From: an uncultured Collinsella sp. | GTDB lineage: Bacteria; Actinomycetota; Coriobacteriia; Coriobacteriales; Coriobacteriaceae | Length of the DNA stretch: 19,599 nucleotides | NCBI GenBank assembly: GCA_900756945.1 | Contig: CAAELZ010000023.1 | Location: forward strand, 1-19,599 | Direction of reading: 5' to 3' | In this document: positions 8,623 through 15,371 of the stretch, in pieces | Layout of the letters: each line of letters opens with the position of its first letter | Numbering within the stretch: the stretch's first letter is position 1 | The notes under the pieces: generated by a model | Databases searched by the model: none | What the model was told of the DNA's origin: nothing | Seen by the model: only the letters and a program-made list of their open reading frames with translations | Position numbers and translations under genes: made by a program

Positions 8623-9660
8623 ATGGACCTGCCGATCGTCCTGTCCCATAAGACTGCCTGGCTGTACCACAACGTGGCGCGCCCGTCCGAGCCGCTCTCG
8701 CGAGCAAGCAGTCTATACGATGAGGACTCGCTTGCTAACGAGGCGGAGCCGACCGCGAGCCTGCCCAAATTGGGACTCGATGCCAAGGGGCTGAGGGCTT
8801 CGACGGCAGTTGGGATCGCTACTGACTATCTGGTTTCGCTTGGTATTCCACGAGAAGAGCTCAATCATATCGATACGCTCGTCAACTTCGATTTTGAGCG
8901 CTCGACGCCGGCTGGATTTAGGTGCCATGTGTTTGGGGCGCCGGTACCTCCAGGGCATCTTATCGAGGTGGCAGAGGGCCTTCTGGTGGTTGATGAGGTC
9001 ATGTGCTTTGTCCAGGCGGGTTCGTGGATGAGCGAGCCCGAGCAGTTGGAATATGGCTACGAAATCTGTGCCCGATACCATCTGAATCATCTGTCGACAG
9101 GCGATTATATCGAGATGGGGCAGAGGTATACCGTTGCCGACTTGATTGCCTATTGCAATGAGAACCGATCTCGTCAGGGGGCCATACGCGCGGCCGCCGT
9201 GCTCAAGCGCGTGCACGATGGCGCGCGATCGCCCATGGAGACGGCTACCACAATCATGGTCGTAGCAAAACGTTCCCAGGGCGGGCTAGGATACGTCAAG
9301 GTTGAGCTCAACCATCGGGTCGATGTTCCCAACGAGTTCAAGTATCTCGCAAAGGCCGGGTTTTTCGAGATCGACGTATATGCGCCTGCGAGCGGTACGG
9401 GGATTGAATACAACGGTTCGGACCATCTTGATAAACAGCGCAGCGCGTCGGATGCGGAGCGCATGACCGTGCTGAGCGCGCTGGGCTTTAGGATGATCGT
9501 TCTCACCGGGACTCAGTTTGCCCACCAGCTGCAACTGCACCGGGCGATGAATGCCATCGCGCTCGCTATGGGTCTCAAGTGCGACCGAAGCGAAACGTTC
9601 CAAAAGCGGCAGAACGACCTGCGAGAATTCGTGATTCGGCACTGGGACGGCGTCCTTTAG
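8623..9660 (+). CDS. DUF559/Vsr-like PD-(D/E)XK nuclease-fold protein (actinobacterial type)
   Basis: A 345-residue protein whose function is not established. The N-terminal part (IVLSHKTAWLYHN, then LLVVDEVMCFVQAGSW and GYEICARY) resembles the regulator-like domain of a common actinobacterial family often labelled AbiEi-like. The middle ARSPMETATTIMV is that family's conserved motif. The C-terminal domain (about 245-330) matches the very-short-patch-repair/DUF559 pattern: EIDVY (Asp251), then GIEYNG (Glu262), then DAERMTVLSALGFRMIVLT. The usual IEvDG motif here reads IEYNG, so one acidic residue is replaced by Asn and catalysis is uncertain. The ATG at 8623 is chosen with GGAGG four nt upstream, rather tight. 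Base composition looks less GC-rich than flanking genes. It lies alone between copies of the 61-bp repeat, with no obvious toxin or methylase partner, so it could be defence-related or a domesticated orphan. Confidence 0.7.
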   Translation: MDLPIVLSHKTAWLYHNVARPSEPLSRASSLYDEDSLANEAEPTASLPKLGLDAKGLRASTAVGIATDYLVSLGIPREELNHIDTLVNFDFERSTPAGFRCHVFGAPVPPGHLIEVAEGLLVVDEVMCFVQAGSWMSEPEQLEYGYEICARYHLNHLSTGDYIEMGQRYTVADLIAYCNENRSRQGAIRAAAVLKRVHDGARSPMETATTIMVVAKRSQGGLGYVKVELNHRVDVPNEFKYLAKAGFFEIDVYAPASGTGIEYNGSDHLDKQRSASDAERMTVLSALGFRMIVLTGTQFAHQLQLHRAMNAIALAMGLKCDRSETFQKRQNDLREFVIRHWDGVL

Positions 9661-9700
9661 GGACGTTCCGGTCCTTCTGCGGGGTGCCGTGGGCAGGCAG

Positions 9701-9761
9701 ACCATCACAACATTCGACGTTTTTTGCCAAAAACGGGAAAAGCATCGAATGTTGTGATGGT
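9701..9761. repeat. 61-bp palindromic repeat, copy 2
   Basis: Same element and orientation as the copy at 8457: arms ACCATCACAACATTCG (9701-9716) and complement (9746-9761). The centre differs from copy 1 at only two positions (A for G after the left arm, and A for T in the middle). The outer AA of the left flank is missing, so pairing stops at the 61-bp core. It begins 40 nt after the nuclease-like gene's stop. A small 5-bp hairpin (9651-9665) overlaps that stop codon but has no T-run. Confidence 0.9.
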
Positions 9762-9827
9762 TTGTATGCTGAGGATGGGCTTGGAAAGTCCGTTTTGCTC
9801 GAAGCGACCTGTCCTGTCGTACGGGTG

Positions 9828-9855
9828 TCGGCATGATTCTCCCGTGGGGTATTAT
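9828..9855 (+). promoter_or_regulatory. Candidate promoter for the moa genes
   Basis: A -10 TATTAT (9850-9855, 5 of 6 consensus) lies 16 nt after TCGGCA (9828-9833, 4 of 6). It would start transcription near 9862, about 35 nt before moaA. This region is too short to hold a molybdenum-cofactor riboswitch, and no such fold is apparent. Confidence 0.4.
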
Positions 9856-9895
9856 GTTTTCCGAAGAATAAAACGCCGCGTGAGGGGAGGGCTGC

Positions 9896-10951
9896 GTGGA
9901 CGGGCACGTGCAACATGACGGCTTTGGCCGCGATATCAACTACCTGCGCATTGCCGTTACCGACAAGTGCAATTTTCGCTGCATTTACTGCATGCCGGCC
10001 GATGGCGTGGCGCCCCGCGCGCACGACGAGCTACTCAGTGCCGAGGAAATCGCCCGCTTTGTGCGCTTGGTGGCGGGAGAGGGCATTCGCCGCGTGCGCC
10101 TGACGGGCGGCGAGCCGCTGGTCAGCCGCCGTATCATTCCGCTCATTCGCGACATCCGCGCGATCCCGCAGATCGAGGACATCTCGCTCACCACCAACGG
10201 CGCCCTGCTGCCCAAGCTGGCGCCACAGCTCAAAGATGCCGGGCTTAACCGCGTCAACATCTCGCTCGACACACTCGACCCTACGCTGTTTGGAAAGATC
10301 ACGCGCCTGGGTCGGCTCGAGCAGACCATGGCTGGCATCGACGCGGCGCTGGCTTGGGGCTTTGAGCCGGTTAAGGTCAACTGTGTTGTTGTGCGCCGGC
10401 TCAACCAGGATGTGGCGGCCCTCGCGCGGCTCACGCTCGACCGCCCCATCCACCTGCGCTTTATCGAATACATGCCCATCGGCGACGAACACACGAGCTC
10501 GCATTGCGCTGTGGACCCGCATGCGCCCGCGCTCAATCCCGAGCTGTGGGACGCGAGCGATACCGTGCCGAGCGACGAGCTGCGGGCGCGCATCAATGCC
10601 GGGGCCGCCGCGACGGGGCTGGGCGAGCTCGAGCCGCTCGACATCAACGACGCTCCTGCCGGCGCGGGCCCTGCGCGCTATTGGCACTTTCCGGGCGCGG
10701 CGGGAACGGTCGGCTTTATCAGCGCCATGTCCAACCATTTTTGTGCGAATTGCAACCGTCTGCGCCTGACGGCCGATGGCAACGTGCGTCCGTGCCTGTT
10801 CAGCGATGCCGAGTATTCGGTGCGTGAGGCGCTACGCCGTGGTGATGATATGCAGGTGCTTTCGATTTGGCGCGATGCCGTGGCCCACAAACCGCAGGAA
10901 CACGCGATAATTGAGGGAACGCAACGATTTATGTCCCAAATCGGAGGATGA
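9896..10951 (+). CDS. moaA: GTP 3',8-cyclase MoaA (radical SAM)
   Basis: Catalyses the first step of molybdenum cofactor synthesis, rearranging GTP with S-adenosylmethionine to the 3',8-cyclised product that MoaC converts to cyclic pyranopterin monophosphate. The radical-SAM cluster motif is C25-x3-C29-x2-C32 (DKCNFRCIYCMP). The C-terminal GTP-binding cluster cysteines follow the MoaA spacing C283-x2-C286-x13-C300 (FCANCNRLRL to RPCLF). The protein ends in the required Gly-Gly tail (SQIGG). At 351 residues it is slightly longer than usual because of an insert around residues 200-225 (after EYMPIGDEH). GTG start at 9896 with GGGGAGG five nt upstream; the following residues FGRDINYLRIAVTDKCN fit the family start. 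Its stop is 4 nt before the moaC-mobB gene, so the two form an operon. Confidence 0.96.
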   Translation: MDGHVQHDGFGRDINYLRIAVTDKCNFRCIYCMPADGVAPRAHDELLSAEEIARFVRLVAGEGIRRVRLTGGEPLVSRRIIPLIRDIRAIPQIEDISLTTNGALLPKLAPQLKDAGLNRVNISLDTLDPTLFGKITRLGRLEQTMAGIDAALAWGFEPVKVNCVVVRRLNQDVAALARLTLDRPIHLRFIEYMPIGDEHTSSHCAVDPHAPALNPELWDASDTVPSDELRARINAGAAATGLGELEPLDINDAPAGAGPARYWHFPGAAGTVGFISAMSNHFCANCNRLRLTADGNVRPCLFSDAEYSVREALRRGDDMQVLSIWRDAVAHKPQEHAIIEGTQRFMSQIGG

Positions 10952-10955
10952 TTAT

Positions 10956-12254
10956 ATGGCCAAGAGCAGGTACGCCGATGCCACCAAGGCCGCTCGCGGG
11001 GCCGCGATGTCTGCCCGCAAAGTCACGGCTGCGGCTGGCGATGCTGTCACTGCCGCACAGCCGACTTCCAGCGCTGCAGCCGAGCCCACCCGTGATGCCC
11101 GTCGCGACGAGCTGACGCACGTGGACGCCAAGGGCGAGGTACGCATGGTCGACGTGTCCGACAAGGCCGAGACCCATCGTATCGCCATCGCCGAGGGCAC
11201 CATCCTCATGCATCCCGAGACGCAAGCCATGGTGCTGCAGGACCGCGCCAAAAAGGGCGACGTGCTTGCCTGCGCGCGCGTGGCGGGCATCATGGCCATC
11301 AAGCGCACGAGCGACATCATCCCCATGTGCCATCCGTTGCTCATTACCAAGAGTAAGTGCGACATTGCGCCCATCGCGCCGGCGGGGACGCCCGTCGAGG
11401 ACGTGCCCGAGGGCTGGGCGCCGTCGCGCGCGGACGGGCAGGTCGGCTTTCATGTGCTGGTCACAGCCGGCGTGACGGGCAAGACCGGTATTGAGATGGA
11501 GGCCCTGACCGGCGCGAGCGCCGCGTGCCTGACCATCTATGACATGTGCAAGGCCGTCGATCGCGGCATGGAGATTGTCGACGTGCGCCTGTTGCACAAG
11601 GAAGGTGGCCGCTCGGGCGTGTGGGATCGTTCAGAGCGTCAGGCCGCTGCTGCTGAGGCCGTGGCCGCTGACGGTGCCGCGATCGCGAGCGCACCCGTCG
11701 CCGTCGCGCCTGCGGCCCTGACCCCGGCCGTCCCCGCGATCGCGTTTATCGGCTACCAAAACTCGGGCAAGACCACGCTCGTCGAGAAGGTCATTGCCGA
11801 GCTCACCCGCCGCGGCCTGCGCGTGGGTTCGCTCAAGCATCACGGGCACCACGGCTTTGATATCGACGTGCCCGCTAAGGACACCTGGCGCCATCACCAG
11901 GCCGGATCCAAGCACGTGGGCCTCATCTGCGCCACGCGCTGGGCGGAGTACGCCGACACGCGCGAGGAGGACGAGATGCCCGCGCGCGAGCTGCTGTCAC
12001 GCTACAACGATGTCGACGTGGTGATCATCGAGGGCTACAAGACCGAGGGCTTCGACAACATCGTCGTCGCGCGCTCCGGTGTCGACCGTCTGCGCGGCAA
12101 GAGCTCGCTCGACCTGGTCGACGGTCACACGCTAGCCCTTGCCTGCAACGAAGCCCTGGCACGTCAGGCCTTCGACGCCGGCTTTGCGACCCGAGCCATC
12201 AACATCAACGACGCCCGAGCCATCTGCGATCTGATTCAGGACCATCTGGCCTAA
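10956..12254 (+). CDS. MoaC-MobB fusion: cyclic pyranopterin monophosphate synthase plus molybdopterin-guanine dinucleotide adapter
   Basis: A 432-residue two-domain protein. Residues about 53-223 are MoaC, which completes cyclic pyranopterin monophosphate from the MoaA product: LTHVDAKGEVRMVDVS, MCHPLLITK, GKTGIEMEALTGAS and the active-site DMCKAVDR are all present. An Ala/Pro-rich linker (about 224-257) leads to MobB, a GTP-binding protein assisting guanine-dinucleotide attachment, with P-loop GYQNSGKTT (from residue 266), GSLKHHGHHGF and VVIIEGYKTEGF. The ATG at 10956 is chosen over an upstream in-frame ATG inside moaA because GGAGG sits 8 nt ahead. The first 50 residues are an Ala-rich extension of no known role. 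An insert (PAGTPVEDVPEGWAPSRADG) interrupts MoaC near residue 145. Co-transcribed with moaA. Confidence 0.93.
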   Translation: MAKSRYADATKAARGAAMSARKVTAAAGDAVTAAQPTSSAAAEPTRDARRDELTHVDAKGEVRMVDVSDKAETHRIAIAEGTILMHPETQAMVLQDRAKKGDVLACARVAGIMAIKRTSDIIPMCHPLLITKSKCDIAPIAPAGTPVEDVPEGWAPSRADGQVGFHVLVTAGVTGKTGIEMEALTGASAACLTIYDMCKAVDRGMEIVDVRLLHKEGGRSGVWDRSERQAAAAEAVAADGAAIASAPVAVAPAALTPAVPAIAFIGYQNSGKTTLVEKVIAELTRRGLRVGSLKHHGHHGFDIDVPAKDTWRHHQAGSKHVGLICATRWAEYADTREEDEMPARELLSRYNDVDVVIIEGYKTEGFDNIVVARSGVDRLRGKSSLDLVDGHTLALACNEALARQAFDAGFATRAININDARAICDLIQDHLA

Positions 12255-12283
12255 AACCTGCCAAAAAGGGACAGGTTTATTTT
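12254..12283 (+). terminator. Rho-independent terminator after moaC-mobB
   Basis: AAACCTG (12254-12260) pairs with CAGGTTT (12272-12278) around an A-rich loop and is followed by ATTTT. The left arm begins at the last base of the stop codon. Confidence 0.6.
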
Positions 12284-12312
12284 GGAAGGTTTTATCTGGG
12301 CAAACGTCACTT

Positions 12313-12356
12313 CCACCACAAAGGGGCCAGGCACCTTTGTGTTGGTTTTTGTTTTA
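12313..12356 (+). terminator. Repeat-family terminator, copy A
   Basis: CCACCACAAAGG (12313-12324) pairs with CCTTTGTGTTGG (12334-12345) at 11 of 12 positions over a 9-nt loop, followed by TTTTTGTTTT. It is one of three near-identical hairpins in the window (others at 13886 and 14847). Confidence 0.75.
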
Positions 12357-12377
12357 GTAGATGTGTGGGACATGCCT

Positions 12378-12514
12378 TACAATCTACCAAGTAGTTCATG
12401 ACGGACGGAAAACGGAGAGAAGGGGCTCGATGCGTCCTTAATGTTTCATGCGGATAGATTGATTTGACAGACGGTGGCGAATGCCCACCGCCCGTATTCG
12501 TATGAAACAAGGAG
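12378..12514 (+). promoter_or_regulatory. Structured leader of the MFS gene with micro-ORF and long stem-loop
   Basis: A candidate -10 TACAAT (12378-12383) has no good -35. Downstream, a three-codon ORF (ATG 12430, Met-Arg-Pro, TAA 12439-12441) has AAGGGG four nt upstream. Immediately after its stop, TGTTTCATGCGGATA (12442-12456) pairs over 15 positions with TATTCGTATGAAACA (12495-12509), including two G-U pairs, and encloses a second hairpin CGGTGG/CCACCG (12472-12477 with 12485-12490). The long stem ends on the first base of the MFS ribosome site AAGGAG (12509-12514). The layout resembles attenuation-type leaders, but the inducer and mechanism are unknown. Confidence 0.5.
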
Positions 12515-12519
12515 TCTCC

Positions 12520-13800
12520 ATGCTCGCCTCTCTTTTCTCAAAACCTCAATCATCGCTGTCCGTGCAGGCCAAGCGGCTGGTGGCGATGCGCTTTCTCATC
12601 TACACCGGGTTTCAGACCAGTTATTTTATCGGCGTCATCGGAACGCTCACCTATGCAGACGATGCCTCAGTCGTGGCGACATCGCTGGCCGTTCTGTTTA
12701 TGAACGTTTTCGTGATCCTGGGATCCTTTGCGGGTGGCGCTGCGCTCGACGCCTGGGGTCCGCGCCGCCATTTCTTGCTGAGCATCATCGGCGCTCTCGC
12801 AACTGGCACGGCAATCATCGCCTTTGGCAGCGCGACCGGCGTCGTCCTACTCGGCGCGGTGTTTCTGGGCTTTGTGATGGGATTCGCCCAGCCCATCGCC
12901 ACATCCTATCCGGCTTACCTCACCGACGATCCTGTCGAGCTCAAAGACATCAACTCCGCCATCGCCATGTTTTCAAACGTGAGTATCATCGTTGGCCCCA
13001 CGCTGGGCGGCTTTGTCGCGGCGGCTGCGTCGTCGCGCGCGGTGTTCGTGCTCATGATGCTCTTTACCGTGTTGGCGTTCGTCGTCAGTTGGGGCTTTAG
13101 GCCGCAGGCCAGCCATGTCGCCGGACATGTGGATGCCGATTCGGCAGAGGAAGGGGAGCGTGCGGGACAAAGCTCCAACCCCAGCGCATCCACTCGCGCC
13201 ACCTTCGCGACTAGCATCAAGACGGTCTTCACCAACAGCGTCCTCGCGCTACTTTTCTGCATCATTTTTCTTTCGAACTTTGGCTACGGAGCCTTCGATC
13301 CGCTCGAGTCGTTTTTCTATCGCGATGTCCTGCACGTCGGCGTTGAGTGGATGGGCTGGCTTTCGTCGGCCTGCGGTGTGGGCGCGGTGCTGGGCGCCGT
13401 GGTTGCGCTTCGGATGCCGCCGCACCTGGTCAACCTTAAAACACTGCTCGTGGCGCTTATGTCCGTGGGCCTGGGAAGCCTGCTCTATGTGGGGACGCCG
13501 TACGTGGGCGTGGCCCTCGTCGGCCAGATCGCCCTGGGCATAGCCTGGGGTGTCGTCAACCCGCTCCACAACACGATCGTGCAAACGACGGCTCCGCTCG
13601 AGCAGCTCGGCCGCGTCAACTCGGTCATGGGCTTTGGCAACATGTTCGCCGGCGTGGCGCCGCTGGCGATTGCCCCGTGGCTGGCGGCGACATTTGGCGT
13701 GCAGCAGACGCTCGTAGGGGCGGGTATGGTCGTGACGGCGGTTCCCGCGGCACTGCTGCTGTTTGGACGCAATCACTTGGAACGTGCCGTAAAGCAGTAA
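12520..13800 (+). CDS. Major facilitator superfamily transporter (12 TM, drug-efflux-like)
   Basis: A 426-residue membrane protein with about twelve hydrophobic helices in two six-helix halves, joined by a hydrophilic loop near residues 195-240 (rich in Asp, Glu, Ser). The family A-like motif appears as GGAALDAWGPRRHF after helix 2, and GPTLGGFVAA matches helix 5 of drug:H+ antiporters. It most resembles the MFS_1/MFS_3 exporters that include macrolide and siderophore efflux pumps, but no substrate can be named. The ATG at 12520 is chosen because AAGGAG lies 5 nt upstream; in-frame ATGs at 12481 and 12502 have no ribosome site and fall within the leader stem-loop. It appears monocistronic: the leader is upstream, and a 61-bp palindromic repeat and a terminator follow the stop. 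Confidence 0.88.
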   Translation: MLASLFSKPQSSLSVQAKRLVAMRFLIYTGFQTSYFIGVIGTLTYADDASVVATSLAVLFMNVFVILGSFAGGAALDAWGPRRHFLLSIIGALATGTAIIAFGSATGVVLLGAVFLGFVMGFAQPIATSYPAYLTDDPVELKDINSAIAMFSNVSIIVGPTLGGFVAAAASSRAVFVLMMLFTVLAFVVSWGFRPQASHVAGHVDADSAEEGERAGQSSNPSASTRATFATSIKTVFTNSVLALLFCIIFLSNFGYGAFDPLESFFYRDVLHVGVEWMGWLSSACGVGAVLGAVVALRMPPHLVNLKTLLVALMSVGLGSLLYVGTPYVGVALVGQIALGIAWGVVNPLHNTIVQTTAPLEQLGRVNSVMGFGNMFAGVAPLAIAPWLAATFGVQQTLVGAGMVVTAVPAALLLFGRNHLERAVKQ

Positions 13801-13801
13801 G

Positions 13802-13866
13802 AAACCATCACAACATTCGGTAAAAATCGCGATTCTGCCGAAAAACGTCGAATGTTGTGATGGTTT
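13802..13866. repeat. 61-bp palindromic repeat, copy 3 (inverted)
   Basis: The same 18-nt perfect arms as at 8457 (13802-13819 and 13849-13866) around a 29-nt centre. The centre matches copies 1 and 2 only when reverse-complemented, so this copy is inserted in the opposite orientation, and it is more diverged. It starts one base after the MFS stop codon. Confidence 0.9.
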
Positions 13867-13885
13867 GGCCCGTAGACGCCGCGAT

Positions 13886-13922
13886 CACCACAAAGGGGCC
13901 AGGCGCCTTTGTGGTGGTTTTT
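13886..13922 (+). terminator. Repeat-family terminator, copy B
   Basis: CACCACAAAGG (13886-13896) pairs perfectly with CCTTTGTGGTG (13906-13916), followed by GTTTTTGCTTT. It is near-identical to the hairpins at 12313 and 14847. It ends transcription from the MFS gene just before the next promoter. Confidence 0.8.
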
Positions 13923-13925
13923 GCT

Positions 13926-13956
13926 TTGACAGGCCGCGCCTGCGCCTTGGTATACC
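13926..13956 (+). promoter_or_regulatory. Promoter candidate for the HAD phosphatase gene
   Basis: A perfect -35 TTGACA (13926-13931) begins a few bases after the preceding terminator. A TG-extended -10 (TGG then TATACC, 13951-13956) follows after a 19-nt spacer, longer than usual but helped by the extension. The -10 lies in a 10-bp palindrome TGGTATACCA (13948-13957). The leader would be about 50 nt. Confidence 0.5.
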
Positions 13957-14011
13957 ATGTACACCATTTCTGACCTCATCCAGCACCGCCGCACAACTCA
14001 GAAAGGCTCCC

Positions 14012-14833
14012 ATGGACACCACCTTCAGCCACATCAAAGCCGTGTTCTGCGATATCGACGGTACGCTGCTCACGAGCCAGCACACGGTGTCCCCGCGCAC
14101 CGTGGCGGCGATCCGCGCCCTGCGCGAGCGCGGCGTGCTCTTTGGCCTGTGCACCGGGCGCGACGCCCACGCGACCGAGGCCATGTACGAGCTCTGGGGC
14201 ATCGAAGGCCTGGTGGACGTGCTGGTGGGCTGCGGTGGCGCCGAGGTCATCGACCGCGCGCACGACATCAACGAGCTGAGCTATCCGCTGCCGGGCGAGA
14301 CCATCGCGCGCATCTGCAAGCACATGGCGGACCTTCCGGCAACACCCGTCTGCCCCCGAGACGGCGTGTTCTACGTGCCCGAGAGCAACGCGTGCGTCGA
14401 GCACCTGTCGCGCGTCGACGGCGTGCCCTACCAGGTGGTCGATTTTGCCGAGTTCTTGCGCGAGCCGCAGCCCAAGGTGATGTTTACCATGGCGCCCGAG
14501 GTGATGCCGCGGGTGATTGAACGGGCGTCGACGTTTGCAGATAACACTGTTAAGGCGGCGGCCCTGCAGACCACGCAGCGGCTCTACGAGTTCATGGATC
14601 CGCGCGTGTCCAAGACGCGCGGCCTTGGGCGCGTGGCGGAGCTCAACGATATGGAGCTCCAGGACATCTGCGTGTTTGGCGATGCGGACAACGACACCTG
14701 CATGGTGGCCGACGCCGGCGTGGGCGTGGCTATGGCAAACGGCAGCGACGCCACCCGTACCGCCGCGGACTTTGTAACCGCGAGCAACGACGAGGACGGC
14801 ATCGCGATCTTTATCGAGGAACATCTGCTGTAG
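14012..14833 (+). CDS. Cof-type HAD-IIB family hydrolase (sugar-phosphate phosphatase-like)
   Basis: A 273-residue soluble phosphatase of the haloacid dehalogenase superfamily, subclass IIB, whose members dephosphorylate sugar phosphates, nucleotides or flavin-like compounds. All four motifs are visible: motif I FCDIDGTLL with the nucleophile and acid aspartates (about residues 14 and 16), motif II CTGRD, motif III lysine in SKTRGLGRV, and motif IV FGDADNDTCM. The cap domain occupies the middle (about 85-190). Length is typical. The ATG at 14012 is supported by GAAAGG five nt upstream; the open frame extends further upstream but through the terminator and promoter. It is flanked by terminators on both sides and so appears monocistronic. 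The substrate cannot be inferred. Confidence 0.92.
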   Translation: MDTTFSHIKAVFCDIDGTLLTSQHTVSPRTVAAIRALRERGVLFGLCTGRDAHATEAMYELWGIEGLVDVLVGCGGAEVIDRAHDINELSYPLPGETIARICKHMADLPATPVCPRDGVFYVPESNACVEHLSRVDGVPYQVVDFAEFLREPQPKVMFTMAPEVMPRVIERASTFADNTVKAAALQTTQRLYEFMDPRVSKTRGLGRVAELNDMELQDICVFGDADNDTCMVADAGVGVAMANGSDATRTAADFVTASNDEDGIAIFIEEHLL

Positions 14834-14846
14834 CGCCGGGGGGCAG

Positions 14847-14882
14847 CCACAAAGAGGGCAGAGCGCCTTTGTGGTGGTTTTC
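14847..14882 (+). terminator. Repeat-family terminator, copy C
   Basis: CCACAAAG (14847-14854) pairs with CTTTGTGG (14867-14874) and is followed by TGGTTTTCC. It is the most diverged of the three related hairpins and lies 13 nt after the HAD gene stop. Its T-run is short, which may explain the second terminator right behind it. Confidence 0.65.
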
Positions 14883-14883
14883 C

Positions 14884-14919
14884 AAGCGTCCCAACAGTCG
14901 ATTGTTGGGACGCTTTTTT
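14884..14919 (+). terminator. Strong rho-independent terminator ahead of the pilus region
   Basis: A perfect 13-bp stem AAGCGTCCCAACA (14884-14896) with its complement (14903-14915) and a 6-nt loop, ending in six T residues (14914-14919). It insulates the HAD gene from the surface-protein operon. Confidence 0.9.
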
Positions 14920-15371
14920 GTAGCGAGGAGATTTGCGGCCGGTAACATGCGATGCCATTCAAGTGTCGATGTATGAACATATCGGCACACGCTAGTTGTG
15001 CAGTAATTGACCAATTAGCTCATAACTAATATTTCCAGGTAGATATACTGCCATTCACGGCGCAATTTTGACCGTTCACAGATTGAGCGGGTTAAAACAA
15101 AGTGTTGTACAAACAATGATAAAGTGTCATTTATCTAGATTTGCTAACGAGTTTACCAGCGTCTTTCCGAAATTTAACCCTCGAAAAACAATGCATAGTT
15201 TGAATAATTGTCAAGAAGTTAAGGCAACGTAAAGCAAAACTGACATTGTTAGGCTTTCGTTGTTTAAACAAAGAGTAATAATATGCATATCGAGCGCGAG
15301 CAATTATAGGTTGCGCGCCCAAGTTTGATGGTGAAAGAGCAAGATCGCGGTCTCTTGGGGAGGAGACATCG
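14920..15371 (+). other. AT-rich non-coding leader region of the pilus operon
   Basis: About 450 bp with no credible gene, clearly richer in A and T than the rest of the window. Possible elements: a -10-like TATACT (15044-15049) without a matching -35; TTGACC-N17-TATTTC (15007-15035); paired arms GATAAA/TTTATC (15118-15135); a perfect 12-bp palindrome TTGTTTAAACAA (15260-15271); and TAATAATAT followed by palindromic ATATGCATAT (15276-15290). No single promoter is convincing. The last bases hold the ribosome site AGGAG (15361-15365) for the adhesin. The length and composition fit a heavily regulated or horizontally acquired operon head. Confidence 0.6.

Noticed and set aside
8623..9660. Reading the nuclease-like gene as half of a type IV AbiE toxin-antitoxin pair
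   Set aside because: No nucleotidyltransferase toxin gene lies next to it; the neighbours are a complete ABC operon and moaA, and its own C-terminus is nuclease-like.
9765..9895. Possible molybdenum-cofactor riboswitch ahead of moaA
   Set aside because: Only about 130 bp are available after the palindromic repeat, and a promoter-like -10 near 9850 leaves a leader of only about 35 nt. No matching fold was visible.
10911..10955. Earlier ATG for the moaC-mobB gene inside moaA
   Set aside because: No ribosome site, and it would read through the end of moaA out of frame. GGAGG precedes the ATG at 10956 at ideal spacing.
12464..12500. TTGACA with TATTCG as an MFS promoter
   Set aside because: The hexamers are 25 nt apart, far beyond a usable spacer, and no other -10 lies at 16-18 nt. 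The region is better explained as a folded leader.
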